A program made the translations under genes and the position numbers. Under the pieces are notes generated by a model. That model saw only the letters and a list, made by a program, of their open reading frames with translations, ran no database searches and was not told the origin of the DNA. A stretch of 63,394 nucleotides of DNA from IMG/VR virus record IMGVR_UViG_3300030060_002858, positions 1 through 63,394 of that record; one strand, given 5' to 3'. Numbering within the stretch: the first letter of the stretch is position 1; the number at the start of each line of letters is the position of its first letter. Of this stretch, positions 32,322 through 41,698 are shown one piece after another. This DNA is from a virus.

Positions 32322-35300
32322 GTGGCTTCATATAGTAACAATAAAGAAAAAACAACCTTTATTAAAAAAACAGGGTTAGAGATTAAAAATAACAACTACA
32401 AAGTAGATGTATCGTCTCTCTTGCCTAACTCAGGGGATCTAGATGTAACCTTAAGTGATAACGATGAGCTGCTTGTTATTAGGCAGTTTGATACTAGTAG
32501 CATTACCCCTGCTATTACCGCTGATGAAGCTTGGAATGCGTACACTCTACCTAATGATACTACAAGCGGAAGTACAATGTATTCTTTGGTGTCAGGAGAA
32601 ATTGTATTTTCTCAAACAGCTTCAGATTACACTTGGACAATTTTTCAATCAGGCAGAGCTGCTGATGTAGCCTTGCCTGTGCTTGCAGACTCAGATACTA
32701 TTTACATTATTAGAAAAGTATTTATTGAAGACACTTTAGTTACTTGGGCATCCGGCTCTAAAATTACCACGTCAAATCTTAATATCAACTCAAAACAATT
32801 ACTAAACCATACCCAAGAACTTTACACTTATTTTAAAAACTTCCATACTATGAATCCTAGCATTGGAAGGCCTAACGGCATTGCTCCTTTAAACTCTGAC
32901 GGAACAATTGATTCTGCGTATGTTGATGGAAGTACGATTAACCTTCAATCTACTAACGGAGTAAGTGGTCAAGGAACAGCATCGTCTCCTCTTACTTTAA
33001 ATCTTGATGGAGATTCTTTAACCCAATCTTCTTCTGGCGTTAAGGTACAAACTCAAGATAGCCTGACTAGCTCTTCTGCAACACAACCTTTATCTGCAAA
33101 TCAAGGCAAGCTACTTAATGAGTCAATTCAAACCTTAGGTACGGGTATTGTTTATAAAGGTGCCTTCGATATGCTCGGTACAACTGAATCGGTTGTAGGT
33201 ACTTTAGCAGCTGGACTTACTGTTGCACATACAGGTAGTGGAGGAACTGCTTCGGGCTGGTCTGGAACTCCTACTGTAGCCAATGGAAATCTTGTAAGAT
33301 ACAGTGGATCCGTTTGGCAGGTTGCTGCCTCGGCTAACTCGGTATTAGCTGACGGAAGTGTAGAGTTAGCTGACGGTCAAAAGATTGCGGCTACCCCCGC
33401 TGCTAATGTTGGAAATAACTCTGACGGAACAGAACGAGAAGCTGCAACTTGTGAGTATGTAGAAGATGCAATCATTAACACAGAGCTAGATGAACTAAAA
33501 GACTGTTACGTAGATGATACATCCCCAGCAAGTAATGACATGATCTACTATGACGGTAACTCTTGGGAACCTATTCAACTTGAAAATTCATTCGGTTCGG
33601 GTGAAAAAGTTATTACCACAGGTTCTAGTATTGAAGCTTTAGGTAATGTTAATTCAGGGGCTAGTAATAACCAAGTACTTCAATGGAATGGTTCAGCTTG
33701 GGTTCCCCAAACTATTGACAGTACGGCAACCGATACAATCTTAGGGGGTAACGGTAACGGTACAACAGATGATAGGGCTACTATTCAAAGTGGATTAGAC
33801 AGTAGTGGATTTGGGTACAATGCAACTACTGCTTCAGGCACAGGGCAAGTATCATTCCTAAACTTAACAGGTAGAAGATTTGCTGTTGATGGAGAGCTTG
33901 AGTTACCGTTTAAAAAACAAATTAGAATTGGTAACGGAACCTTTGAACTTAATGTAAATGATGCTGTAGACAAAACTCTACTTAAACCAGCTACTAGTCA
34001 AAGTTCTCTGTCTACTACATTAAGTGAGGATACATTAGCAGATAGATGTGATCTTACTGTAGCAGACTCTAGTTCTTTTAGTGCTGGCGATATTATTAGA
34101 ATTGTTAGCACAACTGGTATAGATCTGCAAACAGGTAGTGATGGGGGCGTGCAAAATCTTGTTTCTTCTATGCATATTACTAGAGTAGTAAGAATTGAAA
34201 ATAATTCTTCTGCGGATAAAATTATAATTGAAGATCCCTTGCCTCATAAATTCTTTACTAATTCTGTTATTAAACGAGAAGGCGGAGGAACAAACGGAGC
34301 AGATCAATTAGAAAATGTAGTGTTTGAAAACATGAGTTTTATTGATAAAAATAGCAAGGTAATTTATCTAAACGAAGTAGACTCTCCAGTAGGAGGGACT
34401 ACACCATTTACTGTTGTTGCGGGTAATGATAATGTAACTGTAACTCTCCCTTCGGATCACGGACTAGCAGTAAATGCTGGAGTACTTATTCAAGATGCAG
34501 ATCTTGGTGGCGGGGGTTCAGGATTTATTGTAGATGAAACCCAAGATATCAATAGATGGATGATTGCGGATGTTATTGACGGATCTAGTCACTTATTCAC
34601 TTTTACAGATGGAATGGGATCCAATACTAATACAGGTAAGAGTGGATCTTACGGTAGCGATAAAGCTTATGTAGTTCTTTCTCGTCACAACGGTGTACAC
34701 TTAAAAAATGCTACTAATGTTTTATTTAAAAAATGTATCTTTAAAGGATTTAATGGTGACTTTGCTGTTATGCTAGAGCAGTGCAAGGACGTAACATTTG
34801 AAGATTGCATTTTTACAGAATGTCGAGGCCCTAACTATACAGTAGACGGGCAGTCTAATGCTGCATTAAGAATTAAAGGAAGTGTTGGAGTTACTGTAAA
34901 AAATTGTAAATTTACTAACTGCACTAGAGGAATCGTAACGGAATTTGGAACTGAAACAGTAGATAGTGCCGCTAGAAAAGTACCTTCTAGTACACTTAAA
35001 GTATTAGATTCTGAATTTATTTGTTCTGCTCCTATTGAAAGTCCTTATGAACAACAGGGTGACGATAGTTGTTTAGGATTTTTATTAGGTAGAAACGAAA
35101 TTATTAATTGTAGACTGCTTCCTTTTAGTCCTAATCCTAATAGATTAGGTTTCCGTTATTACCACGTTGGATACGAAGACGGATCTTACGTTAAAAACGG
35201 AATCAATCTTGGAGCAGAAGAGCTAATTATTAAAGGATGCAATATAGAAGCTAAAAAAGAAGATGATTTCACTTTTGATGCAGATGCTTATTGGGGCAAG

Positions 35301-36191
35301 GGAGATGGTTATACGTTCTTCACTGCTGTAGTTGGGGAACCGTCTGAAAACAGTGGGAGAATGTTTGGATTTTACAACGGTGTTTATGTAAAAAGCTATC
35401 CAAATAATTGGAGAAACTATAGAGCAGGCAAAAGAATAGGAGTAGATGTAAGAGAAACAGCAGTTACAAGCCTTGAATGCAGGGAGAATAACATTTGGTC
35501 TTTCCATGGTAATGTATTGTGGGCATGGTACGCAACACAACCTCTTGGGGAGGGATTTATAATACAACCCTCATGTAAAATCGCAGACAACACCATGAAT
35601 GGTGCTTTATATGGAGCATACCTATATAATCCTTACGATAAATCTAGCTCAGCTAACTATGCGGCCTCTAATGTACGTGTAGATAGAAATAGTATCAATG
35701 TTACATATTCTGCTAATAGAATAATTGGCTTATTTAATGGCGCAACTGGCAAAGGAGGTACTACAGCTACTTATGAGAAAGACTGGTCTGCTAATTCTTT
35801 CAAAGGAATATGGCTTAAGGCGAAGCATAGTGCAAACAATGTAGGAGGAAAGTATAGGTTGTTTTCAATTGATGATAATATATTAATTTCTCCAAACAGA
35901 GGCTCTAGTAATATAAAAGGGCAAGGAATATTAATAGGCGACTCCAGCGGGCGTTTAAAAAACAACACTTTTCATACTGGATCCATGAGAGGAAATACAA
36001 TACAAAGCTGGCAGGTTGGTGGGTATTCTTATATAGCATATAATGCAGGGGTTCCTGCAAAAGCTGTATTTAGAAAATTTACTTGCAAAAATAATACTTT
36101 ATATGATTGCGTCACTGCATTTAATTCTGCGTTTAATAGCGGATTTAATGCTGACTCAACTAACTTTGCTACTGGAAATGATAATGCTTAG
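32322..36191 (+). CDS. Tail fibre/spike with parallel beta-helix
   Basis: 1,289 residues. The N-terminal 200 residues (RKVFIEDTLVTWASGSKI, NSKQLLNHTQELYTY) resemble the tail-attachment domain of T7-like fibres. A Ser/Thr/Gly-rich shaft follows, then a right-handed parallel beta-helix with repeated N/C-x-F turns (KKCIFKGFNGDFAVML, FEDCIFTECRG, VKNCKFTNCTRGI), the fold of pectate-lyase-like tail spikes. Likely binds and may cut a host surface polysaccharide; no catalytic residues are assigned. GGAGAAAGCC precedes its GTG start. Confidence 0.88.
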   Translation: MASYSNNKEKTTFIKKTGLEIKNNNYKVDVSSLLPNSGDLDVTLSDNDELLVIRQFDTSSITPAITADEAWNAYTLPNDTTSGSTMYSLVSGEIVFSQTASDYTWTIFQSGRAADVALPVLADSDTIYIIRKVFIEDTLVTWASGSKITTSNLNINSKQLLNHTQELYTYFKNFHTMNPSIGRPNGIAPLNSDGTIDSAYVDGSTINLQSTNGVSGQGTASSPLTLNLDGDSLTQSSSGVKVQTQDSLTSSSATQPLSANQGKLLNESIQTLGTGIVYKGAFDMLGTTESVVGTLAAGLTVAHTGSGGTASGWSGTPTVANGNLVRYSGSVWQVAASANSVLADGSVELADGQKIAATPAANVGNNSDGTEREAATCEYVEDAIINTELDELKDCYVDDTSPASNDMIYYDGNSWEPIQLENSFGSGEKVITTGSSIEALGNVNSGASNNQVLQWNGSAWVPQTIDSTATDTILGGNGNGTTDDRATIQSGLDSSGFGYNATTASGTGQVSFLNLTGRRFAVDGELELPFKKQIRIGNGTFELNVNDAVDKTLLKPATSQSSLSTTLSEDTLADRCDLTVADSSSFSAGDIIRIVSTTGIDLQTGSDGGVQNLVSSMHITRVVRIENNSSADKIIIEDPLPHKFFTNSVIKREGGGTNGADQLENVVFENMSFIDKNSKVIYLNEVDSPVGGTTPFTVVAGNDNVTVTLPSDHGLAVNAGVLIQDADLGGGGSGFIVDETQDINRWMIADVIDGSSHLFTFTDGMGSNTNTGKSGSYGSDKAYVVLSRHNGVHLKNATNVLFKKCIFKGFNGDFAVMLEQCKDVTFEDCIFTECRGPNYTVDGQSNAALRIKGSVGVTVKNCKFTNCTRGIVTEFGTETVDSAARKVPSSTLKVLDSEFICSAPIESPYEQQGDDSCLGFLLGRNEIINCRLLPFSPNPNRLGFRYYHVGYEDGSYVKNGINLGAEELIIKGCNIEAKKEDDFTFDADAYWGKGDGYTFFTAVVGEPSENSGRMFGFYNGVYVKSYPNNWRNYRAGKRIGVDVRETAVTSLECRENNIWSFHGNVLWAWYATQPLGEGFIIQPSCKIADNTMNGALYGAYLYNPYDKSSSANYAASNVRVDRNSINVTYSANRIIGLFNGATGKGGTTATYEKDWSANSFKGIWLKAKHSANNVGGKYRLFSIDDNILISPNRGSSNIKGQGILIGDSSGRLKNNTFHTGSMRGNTIQSWQVGGYSYIAYNAGVPAKAVFRKFTCKNNTLYDCVTAFNSAFNSGFNADSTNFATGNDNA

Positions 36192-36201
36192 GAGAAAATA
36201 G

Positions 36202-36411
36202 ATGAGTAAAATTGATAAATTAAATGACTTGCTTTTGCAATGTCTTCTAGAAGATTTAAATGATCCAACTAAATGTACTCCCGGACTTTACCAAGTTATC
36301 CGAGGAGTTATTAGCGACAATAAACAAGAGCTTGAAAATATTCCAAAGGAAGCTTTAGACTTTTTAGAAAACAAATTTACAGATGCTATTCCATTTAGAA
36401 AGGAAGCATAA
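36202..36411 (+). CDS. Probable small terminase subunit, T7 gp18-like
   Basis: 69 residues: LNDLLLQCLLEDLNDPTKC, then TPGLYQVIRGVISDN and DAIPFRKEA. This pattern recalls the small DNA-packaging proteins of T7-like phages, although T7 gp18 itself is longer. Position between fibre and large terminase agrees. AGGAGAAAATAG precedes the ATG. Recognition is from memory of the motif, without a search. Confidence 0.65.
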   Translation: MSKIDKLNDLLLQCLLEDLNDPTKCTPGLYQVIRGVISDNKQELENIPKEALDFLENKFTDAIPFRKEA

Positions 36412-36998
36412 TGAACTTAGATGATGTTAAACAAGACATGGAAAATTGGATTACAAATTACTTAGATATCCCTAATGAATATTATAACGGAATTAAACCA
36501 TGTCCATTTGCTAAAAAGGCTTGGTTCGATAATAAAGTAAAAGTAATATTGGGTCATAAAGAAGAAGTTCTTATGGAGTTAGATGATTGGGATGATAAGC
36601 ACCAGTTAGTAGCAGTTATTTTTAAAGATTTTGAAGGATTAGATGACTGGTGTCAAAGCTTAAACCCTGAATTATCAAAAGAAGATCTTTATCTTATGGC
36701 TCACGAACCTTTAGATGAAGACGAATATGAGGAAGGGGATCCTACTTTAACCTCGGAAAGTTGGGGGAAAGTTACAGACGAAGTGTATGGTTGGGTATTT
36801 ATTCAAAGACTATCGGAAGTCTGTAAATACTCGGACATATTAAGTAAGCAGGACTATTACAAAGATCTTCCTGCGGATTTTTTAGCTTATGTAGACTCAA
36901 GGAGGTCTTACTATGAAGGGTTCAAAGAAAAAGGCTGGAATGCGTGCGCCAAAGAAGGAAAAGAAAAACGGAACCACCGCAAGAATGGGTGGTGCTAA
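36411..36998 (+). CDS. Hypothetical acidic protein, 195 aa
   Basis: Begins on the last base of the small terminase stop. Acidic with many Trp/Tyr (MELDDWDDKHQLVAVIF, EPLDEDEYEEGDP, EVYGWVFIQRLSEV). No family recognised. The last 86 nt overlap the tiny basic gene at 36913, so its C-terminal end (KEGKEKRNHRKNGWC) changes abruptly to basic composition imposed by that overlap. Confidence 0.62.
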   Translation: MNLDDVKQDMENWITNYLDIPNEYYNGIKPCPFAKKAWFDNKVKVILGHKEEVLMELDDWDDKHQLVAVIFKDFEGLDDWCQSLNPELSKEDLYLMAHEPLDEDEYEEGDPTLTSESWGKVTDEVYGWVFIQRLSEVCKYSDILSKQDYYKDLPADFLAYVDSRRSYYEGFKEKGWNACAKEGKEKRNHRKNGWC

Positions 36999-37047
36999 GG
37001 GTGCGAGAAAAGCTGCAATGAAGCGAATGAAGAAGGGTGCAAGATAA
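36913..37047 (+). CDS. Very basic small protein, 44 aa
   Basis: ATG 36913 follows AAGGAGGTCTTACT, an excellent ribosome site. Lys/Arg/Ala/Gly-rich with almost no acidic residue (MKGSKKKAGMRAPKKEKKNG ... KRMKKGAR). Overlaps the upstream gene by 86 nt in another frame. First of five consecutive tiny basic genes between the terminase subunits. Confidence 0.7.
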   Translation: MKGSKKKAGMRAPKKEKKNGTTARMGGAKGARKAAMKRMKKGAR

Positions 37048-37062
37048 TATAGGAGATTAGTC

Positions 37063-37329
37063 ATGGCTAAGAAAAAGGGCGGGATGAAAGGATGTACCAT
37101 CAAGAATGGATGCAAATCCAAGAAGGGTGGACTCACTGCCAAAGGTCGTAGCATGATTAATCGCAAGACGGGATCAAAATTAAAAGCCCCCCAGCCGGGG
37201 GGTGGTCCCCGTAAGCGATCTTTTTGTGCTAGAAATAAAGGGCAGATTAAGAAGTTTAATATTAACTGCCAAAAAACTCCAAAAAAGAGAGCCTGCTTGG
37301 CTCGCAAGAGGTGGAAGTGTAGTAACTAA
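37063..37329 (+). CDS. Basic Cys-containing protein, 88 aa
   Basis: AGGAGATTAGTC precedes the ATG. Lys/Arg-rich with seven or more Cys (CTIKNGCKSKKGGLTAKGRS, RKRSFCARNKGQIKKF, RACLARKRWKCSN). The core GGLTAKGR...N..TGS.LKAP recurs in small uncharacterised proteins of marine phages and large DNA viruses as I recall it. Function unknown; a DNA-bound packaging accessory or zinc-binding role is possible. Confidence 0.65.
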   Translation: MAKKKGGMKGCTIKNGCKSKKGGLTAKGRSMINRKTGSKLKAPQPGGGPRKRSFCARNKGQIKKFNINCQKTPKKRACLARKRWKCSN

Positions 37330-37484
37330 TGGCAAAGAAAAAGAAAGCAAAACGAGATGCGTGTTATCATAAAGTTAAAAGCCGATATACTAAATGGCCT
37401 AGTGCCTATGCTTCTGGTGCTTTAGTTAAGTGCAGAAAGGTTGGTGCAAAAAACTGGGGCAATAAGTCTAAGGGGAAGAAGTAA
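37329..37484 (+). CDS. Basic small protein, 51 aa (DUF5872-like core)
   Basis: ATG overlaps the upstream stop (TAATGG). Core DACYHKVKSRYTKWPSAYAS, then GALVKCRKVGAKNWG and a Lys tail. I recall this CYxKVKxRY...PSAYASGALVxCRK pattern as a small family in cyanophages and giant viruses (DUF5872-like). Function unknown. Its stop overlaps the next ATG by one base. Confidence 0.65.
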   Translation: MAKKKKAKRDACYHKVKSRYTKWPSAYASGALVKCRKVGAKNWGNKSKGKK

Positions 37485-37708
37485 TGGCTAAAAAAGAAGG
37501 TCTTAAGAAATGGTTCGGCAGAAACAAAGGCAAAGGCTGGGTTGACTGCAAGACTGGGAAGCCTTGTGGCAGAAAGTCTGCTAAGGGCGGAAGCAAAAGA
37601 CCTTATCCAGCCTGCCGTCCAACAAAGGCACAGTGTACATCGGCTAAAAATAGAAAGAAGGGTCCAGCTAGAATTAGTTGGAAGAAGAAAAAGAAAGGAG
37701 CAAGATAA
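37484..37708 (+). CDS. Basic Cys-containing protein, 74 aa
   Basis: Starts in a TAATGG overlap. KGWVDCKTGKPCGRKSAKGG, then RPYPACRPTKAQC and a run of Lys (ISWKKKKKGAR). Same Cys/Lys style as its neighbours; the WVDCKTGKPCGR segment recurs in marine phage proteins from memory. Function unknown. Stop overlaps the next ATG. Confidence 0.65.
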   Translation: MAKKEGLKKWFGRNKGKGWVDCKTGKPCGRKSAKGGSKRPYPACRPTKAQCTSAKNRKKGPARISWKKKKKGAR

Positions 37709-37842
37709 TGGCACATAAATTTAAGTGCGCGTGCGGAACTACAACTAGGATGGAGGGAAAGGAAGCAAAAGCGGTAGGGAAACATAATAACTACAAGCTA
37801 TCTCCTAAGTATAACCCAACACCTAATAGGAAAAAGAAATGA
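37708..37842 (+). CDS. Basic small protein with Cys pair, 44 aa
   Basis: MAHKFKCACGTTTRM has a CxC pair, followed by a Lys/Asn/Pro-rich tail (NNYKLSPKYNPTPNRKKK). It starts in a TAATGG overlap and its TGA overlaps the large terminase ATG (ATGA). Last of the five basic genes. No named family. Confidence 0.6.
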   Translation: MAHKFKCACGTTTRMEGKEAKAVGKHNNYKLSPKYNPTPNRKKK

Positions 37843-39533
37843 AAGTACCCCAAGAAATGCTTGAAGATTTTAGGAATCACCTTTGGGCTTGTTTCAAGTA
37901 CCTAGGAATTGGTGAGCCTACTCCTGCCCAATACGCAATGGCAGAAGCTCTTCAGCATTTTGGTACAGACATGCAGCTTCAGGCTGGTAGAGGGTTTGGT
38001 AAGTCTGTTATTACTTCTTGCCTTGCTTCTTGGTTTCTTTTAAAAAATCCAAATACCACAATCATGGTTGTTTCTGCAACTAGTAATAAAGCAGCTGAGT
38101 TTATCTCCATGACTAGGCGAATTTTAGATCTAGTCCCTTATTGTGAGCACCTAAGACCGGGAGATCATACGTCAGATAATGCATTTGCGTTTAATGTAGA
38201 GTGTAGAACAAAAATTGGACAGGACAAATCTTGTTTTGCTAGGGGCATAACTTCTCAGCTAACAGGATCGCACGCCGATTACGTCATTGCAGATGATGTA
38301 GAAATTGAAGGCAACTGCGAAACGGCTGCTGCAAGAGACAAGCTAATGAATAAGATTAGTGAGTTTGAGCAAATTAGAAATGTAGGTGGTCGAGTCATTT
38401 TCTTAGGTACTCCTCAGATTAAAGACTCTATCTACAACCAATTAAAAGGCGGATACAAGGTAACAAAGTTCCCTGCTGTAATGCCAGCAAAAAATGAAGT
38501 CGATCTAGAAGATGTAAATGAATTTTTATTAGAGAATGGATTTGAAGAGGGCGATCCCATACAACCTGAAAGGTTTCCTATGGAACTATTAATGGAACGG
38601 CAGGCAAAAATTGGACCTAAGTTATTCGCTCTTCACTATAAGCTAGATACATCTCTTGCTGACTTCGAAAAGTTCCCTTTAAGATTGTCTGATCTAGTTG
38701 TTATCGATGTCGATCCTAACATTTGTCCAGAAAAAATTGTATGGGCTAACTCTGTTAAGATGAAAGGTATGCCTAATCATGGATTAAGTGGAGATTTTAT
38801 TTACGAACCTATGTGGGTATCTAATAATTATATAGAATACACACAAAGAGTGCTTTGCGTAGACCCCAGCGGAAGAGGAGACGACGAAACGGCTGTCTGT
38901 ATTGGATCTTTTTCTAATGGATACATCTATATTCACGAATTACTAGGGTATCCGGGAGGATATGAAACAAATATTCTAAAGAAAATAGCAAAACTTGCCA
39001 GAGAATATAGAGTTAGTCAAGTAAAGGTAGAGGCTAACTTTGGCGATGGCATGTTTACGCAATTATTAAGACCTATAATGTTTGATATATGTGGTCCAAT
39101 TGCTCTTGATGAATACAAAGTTTCAGGGCGCAAAGAAACTCGGATAATAAATTCGCTAGAACCTGTAATGTCACAGCACAGATTAGTTTTAGATCGTAGA
39201 GTTGCAGCTCAAGAAGAAAACCAAAAACAAATAACTCGAATATTTGACAAAAGGGGAGCACTTCCTCACGATGATAGGATTGATTGCCTTTCAGCTGTTG
39301 TGAACCACTGGGAAAACTTACTATCTATTGATGTCGATGAAGTTATTCAAACAAATAAACAACGAGAGTATCAGCAAATGGTGGCTAGCTGGGCTGATGA
39401 CGACAGGAGAGGTAATTTGGTTATCGGAGCTACCTCGGGAGCAGCCAGAATAGTTAGGCCTGAGCCTAAAAAACCTTACGATATGAACCGATCTAAATGG
39501 ACAGGCTACAGAAGGACGAGAAATCGTTTCTAA
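37839..39533 (+). CDS. Terminase large subunit, T7 gp19-like
   Basis: 564 residues. ATPase Walker A A49-G-R-G-F-G-K55-S, Walker B VIADD (149-153), and coupling motif FLGTPQ. RNase H-type nuclease with VD342PSGRGDDETAV and a late DDRIDCLSAV. It powers DNA into procapsids through the portal and cuts concatemers. Starts in an ATGA overlap with the basic gene before it. Confidence 0.96.
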   Translation: MKVPQEMLEDFRNHLWACFKYLGIGEPTPAQYAMAEALQHFGTDMQLQAGRGFGKSVITSCLASWFLLKNPNTTIMVVSATSNKAAEFISMTRRILDLVPYCEHLRPGDHTSDNAFAFNVECRTKIGQDKSCFARGITSQLTGSHADYVIADDVEIEGNCETAAARDKLMNKISEFEQIRNVGGRVIFLGTPQIKDSIYNQLKGGYKVTKFPAVMPAKNEVDLEDVNEFLLENGFEEGDPIQPERFPMELLMERQAKIGPKLFALHYKLDTSLADFEKFPLRLSDLVVIDVDPNICPEKIVWANSVKMKGMPNHGLSGDFIYEPMWVSNNYIEYTQRVLCVDPSGRGDDETAVCIGSFSNGYIYIHELLGYPGGYETNILKKIAKLAREYRVSQVKVEANFGDGMFTQLLRPIMFDICGPIALDEYKVSGRKETRIINSLEPVMSQHRLVLDRRVAAQEENQKQITRIFDKRGALPHDDRIDCLSAVVNHWENLLSIDVDEVIQTNKQREYQQMVASWADDDRRGNLVIGATSGAARIVRPEPKKPYDMNRSKWTGYRRTRNRF

Positions 39534-39610
39534 GCCATTACATGACGTACCCTACTGGGGGTATGCTTAATCTAATAGAAAGCCTTAGACGGGCTTTGAG
39601 GAGGTGTACG

Positions 39611-40318
39611 ATGCCTTTAGTACTTGGCGGCATAGCTATAGCCGGTGCAGTAATGGGCGGAATGCAGCAATCGCAGCAAGCAGCCCAGCAAAGAGCACAA
39701 CAAGCTCATCAAGAGTTTCAACGAAAAATGGAAACTCAAAGACAAAACAGAGCTATAGCCAAACAAAACGCTCTTAGATGGCAACAAAATAAATTCATCG
39801 CAGAAGCCGCAAACAAAGCCAGAGCCGAAAGAGATTACTACCTACGGTTAAACTACAATAATGAAACCGGGGAGTTTTCTAGAAACATGTCAAGTACAAA
39901 TAGTCGTATGCTCGGTTATTTAAATGGCCGAAATATTAAAGGTCAAACCGCCAAACAACTTATGAGACAATCTTTAGAGTCTGCAAAAAGTGCTCAAGTC
40001 AACCGGAGGTTGGCTCAAGAAAATAGATTGCTTGCTTCTGAAAGACAGCAACAAAGAGATCTATCGCAAAGAGACTTTTCTTATAACGACGCTATTTCTT
40101 TTATGCCTAATCCTCCTATGCCAGATCAAACAGGGGCTATTATGGGGGCCGCAATAACACAAGGTATCTTATCTGGAGCAGCTACTGCTTATGGGGCTAG
40201 CCAACAACAGGGATTCCAAAACGATCAGGTAGCTGCTATAAATAGACAAAATGAACTAATGACCCAATCTCTTGTTAATCAAGGTCAATATGTTCCCGGA
40301 GCAGGACCAAGAATATGA
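39611..40318 (+). CDS. Internal virion protein, T7 gp14-like
   Basis: 235 residues from ATG 39611, after TGAGGAGGTGTACG; upstream in-frame ATGs (39497, 39542) lack a ribosome site and overlap the terminase. The start MPLVLGGIAIAGAVMGGMQ is a glycine-rich membrane-type helix, followed by a long Gln/Arg coiled coil and an Ala/Gly segment (GAIMGAAITQGILSGAATAYG). This is the plan of T7 gp14, which inserts in the outer membrane during ejection. Confidence 0.78.
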   Translation: MPLVLGGIAIAGAVMGGMQQSQQAAQQRAQQAHQEFQRKMETQRQNRAIAKQNALRWQQNKFIAEAANKARAERDYYLRLNYNNETGEFSRNMSSTNSRMLGYLNGRNIKGQTAKQLMRQSLESAKSAQVNRRLAQENRLLASERQQQRDLSQRDFSYNDAISFMPNPPMPDQTGAIMGAAITQGILSGAATAYGASQQQGFQNDQVAAINRQNELMTQSLVNQGQYVPGAGPRI

Positions 40319-41325
40319 GCGCAGTAAATAAACTAAAAGAAATCATTGGCAGTAACTCACAGCCCAAGATTGAGCGAGATGATTCTTATGGACAGTCTTT
40401 AATCAATCGATCTGAAAACTGGCTAGCTACCCATGAATCATACGATAGTAAAACAAAACTAGAGGCTTGGGAAACAGAATTTAAAGATTGGGGTTTTACT
40501 TCTAACAATACTGAGTACTACTGGGAAACTCTAAAATCTCTCAGTCCTTTAGAAGGTCAAAAATTTCAAGAGTTTACAACTAATGATATTAGAACTAAAA
40601 TTGACTCAATGAGTTCCTTAGAAGAAAAGGAAAACTTCTTTAGAGACAACGCATATACGTGGCCTTCGTATGTTTTAAAAGATTTAGAAGGATACTTTAC
40701 TAATATTCGAGGAGCAAACGCGGGAAAAGAATTAGAAAGAAACAGATTAAATCAAATTATTGAATTAAAATCTTTTCTAAACGGTAAAACTTTTGACTTG
40801 AATCCTAATGTAAGTATTGAAGCACATACAGAAGATATGATTAAAGCCTATGACATGGGTTATAAAGAAGAAATTATTATAGATTCTAACGGAAGGGTAG
40901 CAATCCCCCTTGACGGAAACGAGACACCTATGTATACTCTACCTAGTCCTAACTTAAGCATGGAAGAAGAGTTTATTTCTCTTAATGATTTAAGGGGGGT
41001 TGTTAAAACTAGGTTTAAACCTATGCTTGAAACTAGTAGAAAAAAACAAAATGATCTAGAAAAACAAACACAAAAAGCACTCTTATCTAGATTTAAAACG
41101 GGAGAGATTCCTCAAGAATTTAAATCCAATGTTCTTATTGACGGACTTGGGACTGAACCAAACTCAGGCCAAAGAGCAAATCAATACATTCTTGAAAGCA
41201 TGGATTATAAATTAAAAAATAATATGTACCTTTCAATAAAAGATATGTTTATCGACTACAAAGAACAACTTAAAGATTTACATAGCAAGTTATCTAGGAG
41301 GTTAGAGGATGGAAATTATTCCTGA
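40315..41325 (+). CDS. Putative internal virion protein, 336 aa
   Basis: ATGA overlap with the gp14-like gene. Soluble, charged, mainly helical (NKLKEIIGSNSQPKIERDD, EAWETEFKDWGF, RKKQNDLEKQTQKALL). No recognisable motif. Position between gp14-like and the large core proteins suggests an internal core or ejection protein. Confidence 0.6.
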   Translation: MSAVNKLKEIIGSNSQPKIERDDSYGQSLINRSENWLATHESYDSKTKLEAWETEFKDWGFTSNNTEYYWETLKSLSPLEGQKFQEFTTNDIRTKIDSMSSLEEKENFFRDNAYTWPSYVLKDLEGYFTNIRGANAGKELERNRLNQIIELKSFLNGKTFDLNPNVSIEAHTEDMIKAYDMGYKEEIIIDSNGRVAIPLDGNETPMYTLPSPNLSMEEEFISLNDLRGVVKTRFKPMLETSRKKQNDLEKQTQKALLSRFKTGEIPQEFKSNVLIDGLGTEPNSGQRANQYILESMDYKLKNNMYLSIKDMFIDYKEQLKDLHSKLSRRLEDGNYS

Positions 41326-41698
41326 TTACGATACTCAATTTCAATCAATAGAAGCCCCAGCTCCAGTTCCTGTTCAAAGGGCGACTCAAGTAACAATTGA
41401 AGGCGGTATTTCTTTTGGGCAGTATAACGCAAATAATCCCGGATTAGATGCTATGTATAACATGGTAGGTAACCTGTTAAATACAGGGGCTACTCTATAT
41501 GAAAATATGACAAACCTTGGGTTTAAAAAAGCTGCTTTTGAGGCAGAGGAAAGAAGTAGAGAATTAAAAATGCAATTAGAAGAGCAGTATATGCGAAGTC
41601 AACTTGGTTATGAGCTTTTACAAGATGGCTATGCAGATCTTTTTCAACTAGGTTCTGGTGGCTATACCGGATCTATCATGATGGGAGGGATACAATGA
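41309..41698 (+). CDS. Hypothetical virion protein, 129 aa
   Basis: TAGGAGGTTAGAGG precedes the ATG; overlaps the upstream gene by 17 nt and the next by 4 nt. N-terminus Pro/Gln-rich, then EGGISFGQYNANNPGLDAMY, a helix (KKAAFEAEERSRELKMQLEE) and a Gly-rich end. No family; likely a small internal protein. Confidence 0.6.
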   Translation: MEIIPDYDTQFQSIEAPAPVPVQRATQVTIEGGISFGQYNANNPGLDAMYNMVGNLLNTGATLYENMTNLGFKKAAFEAEERSRELKMQLEEQYMRSQLGYELLQDGYADLFQLGSGGYTGSIMMGGIQ

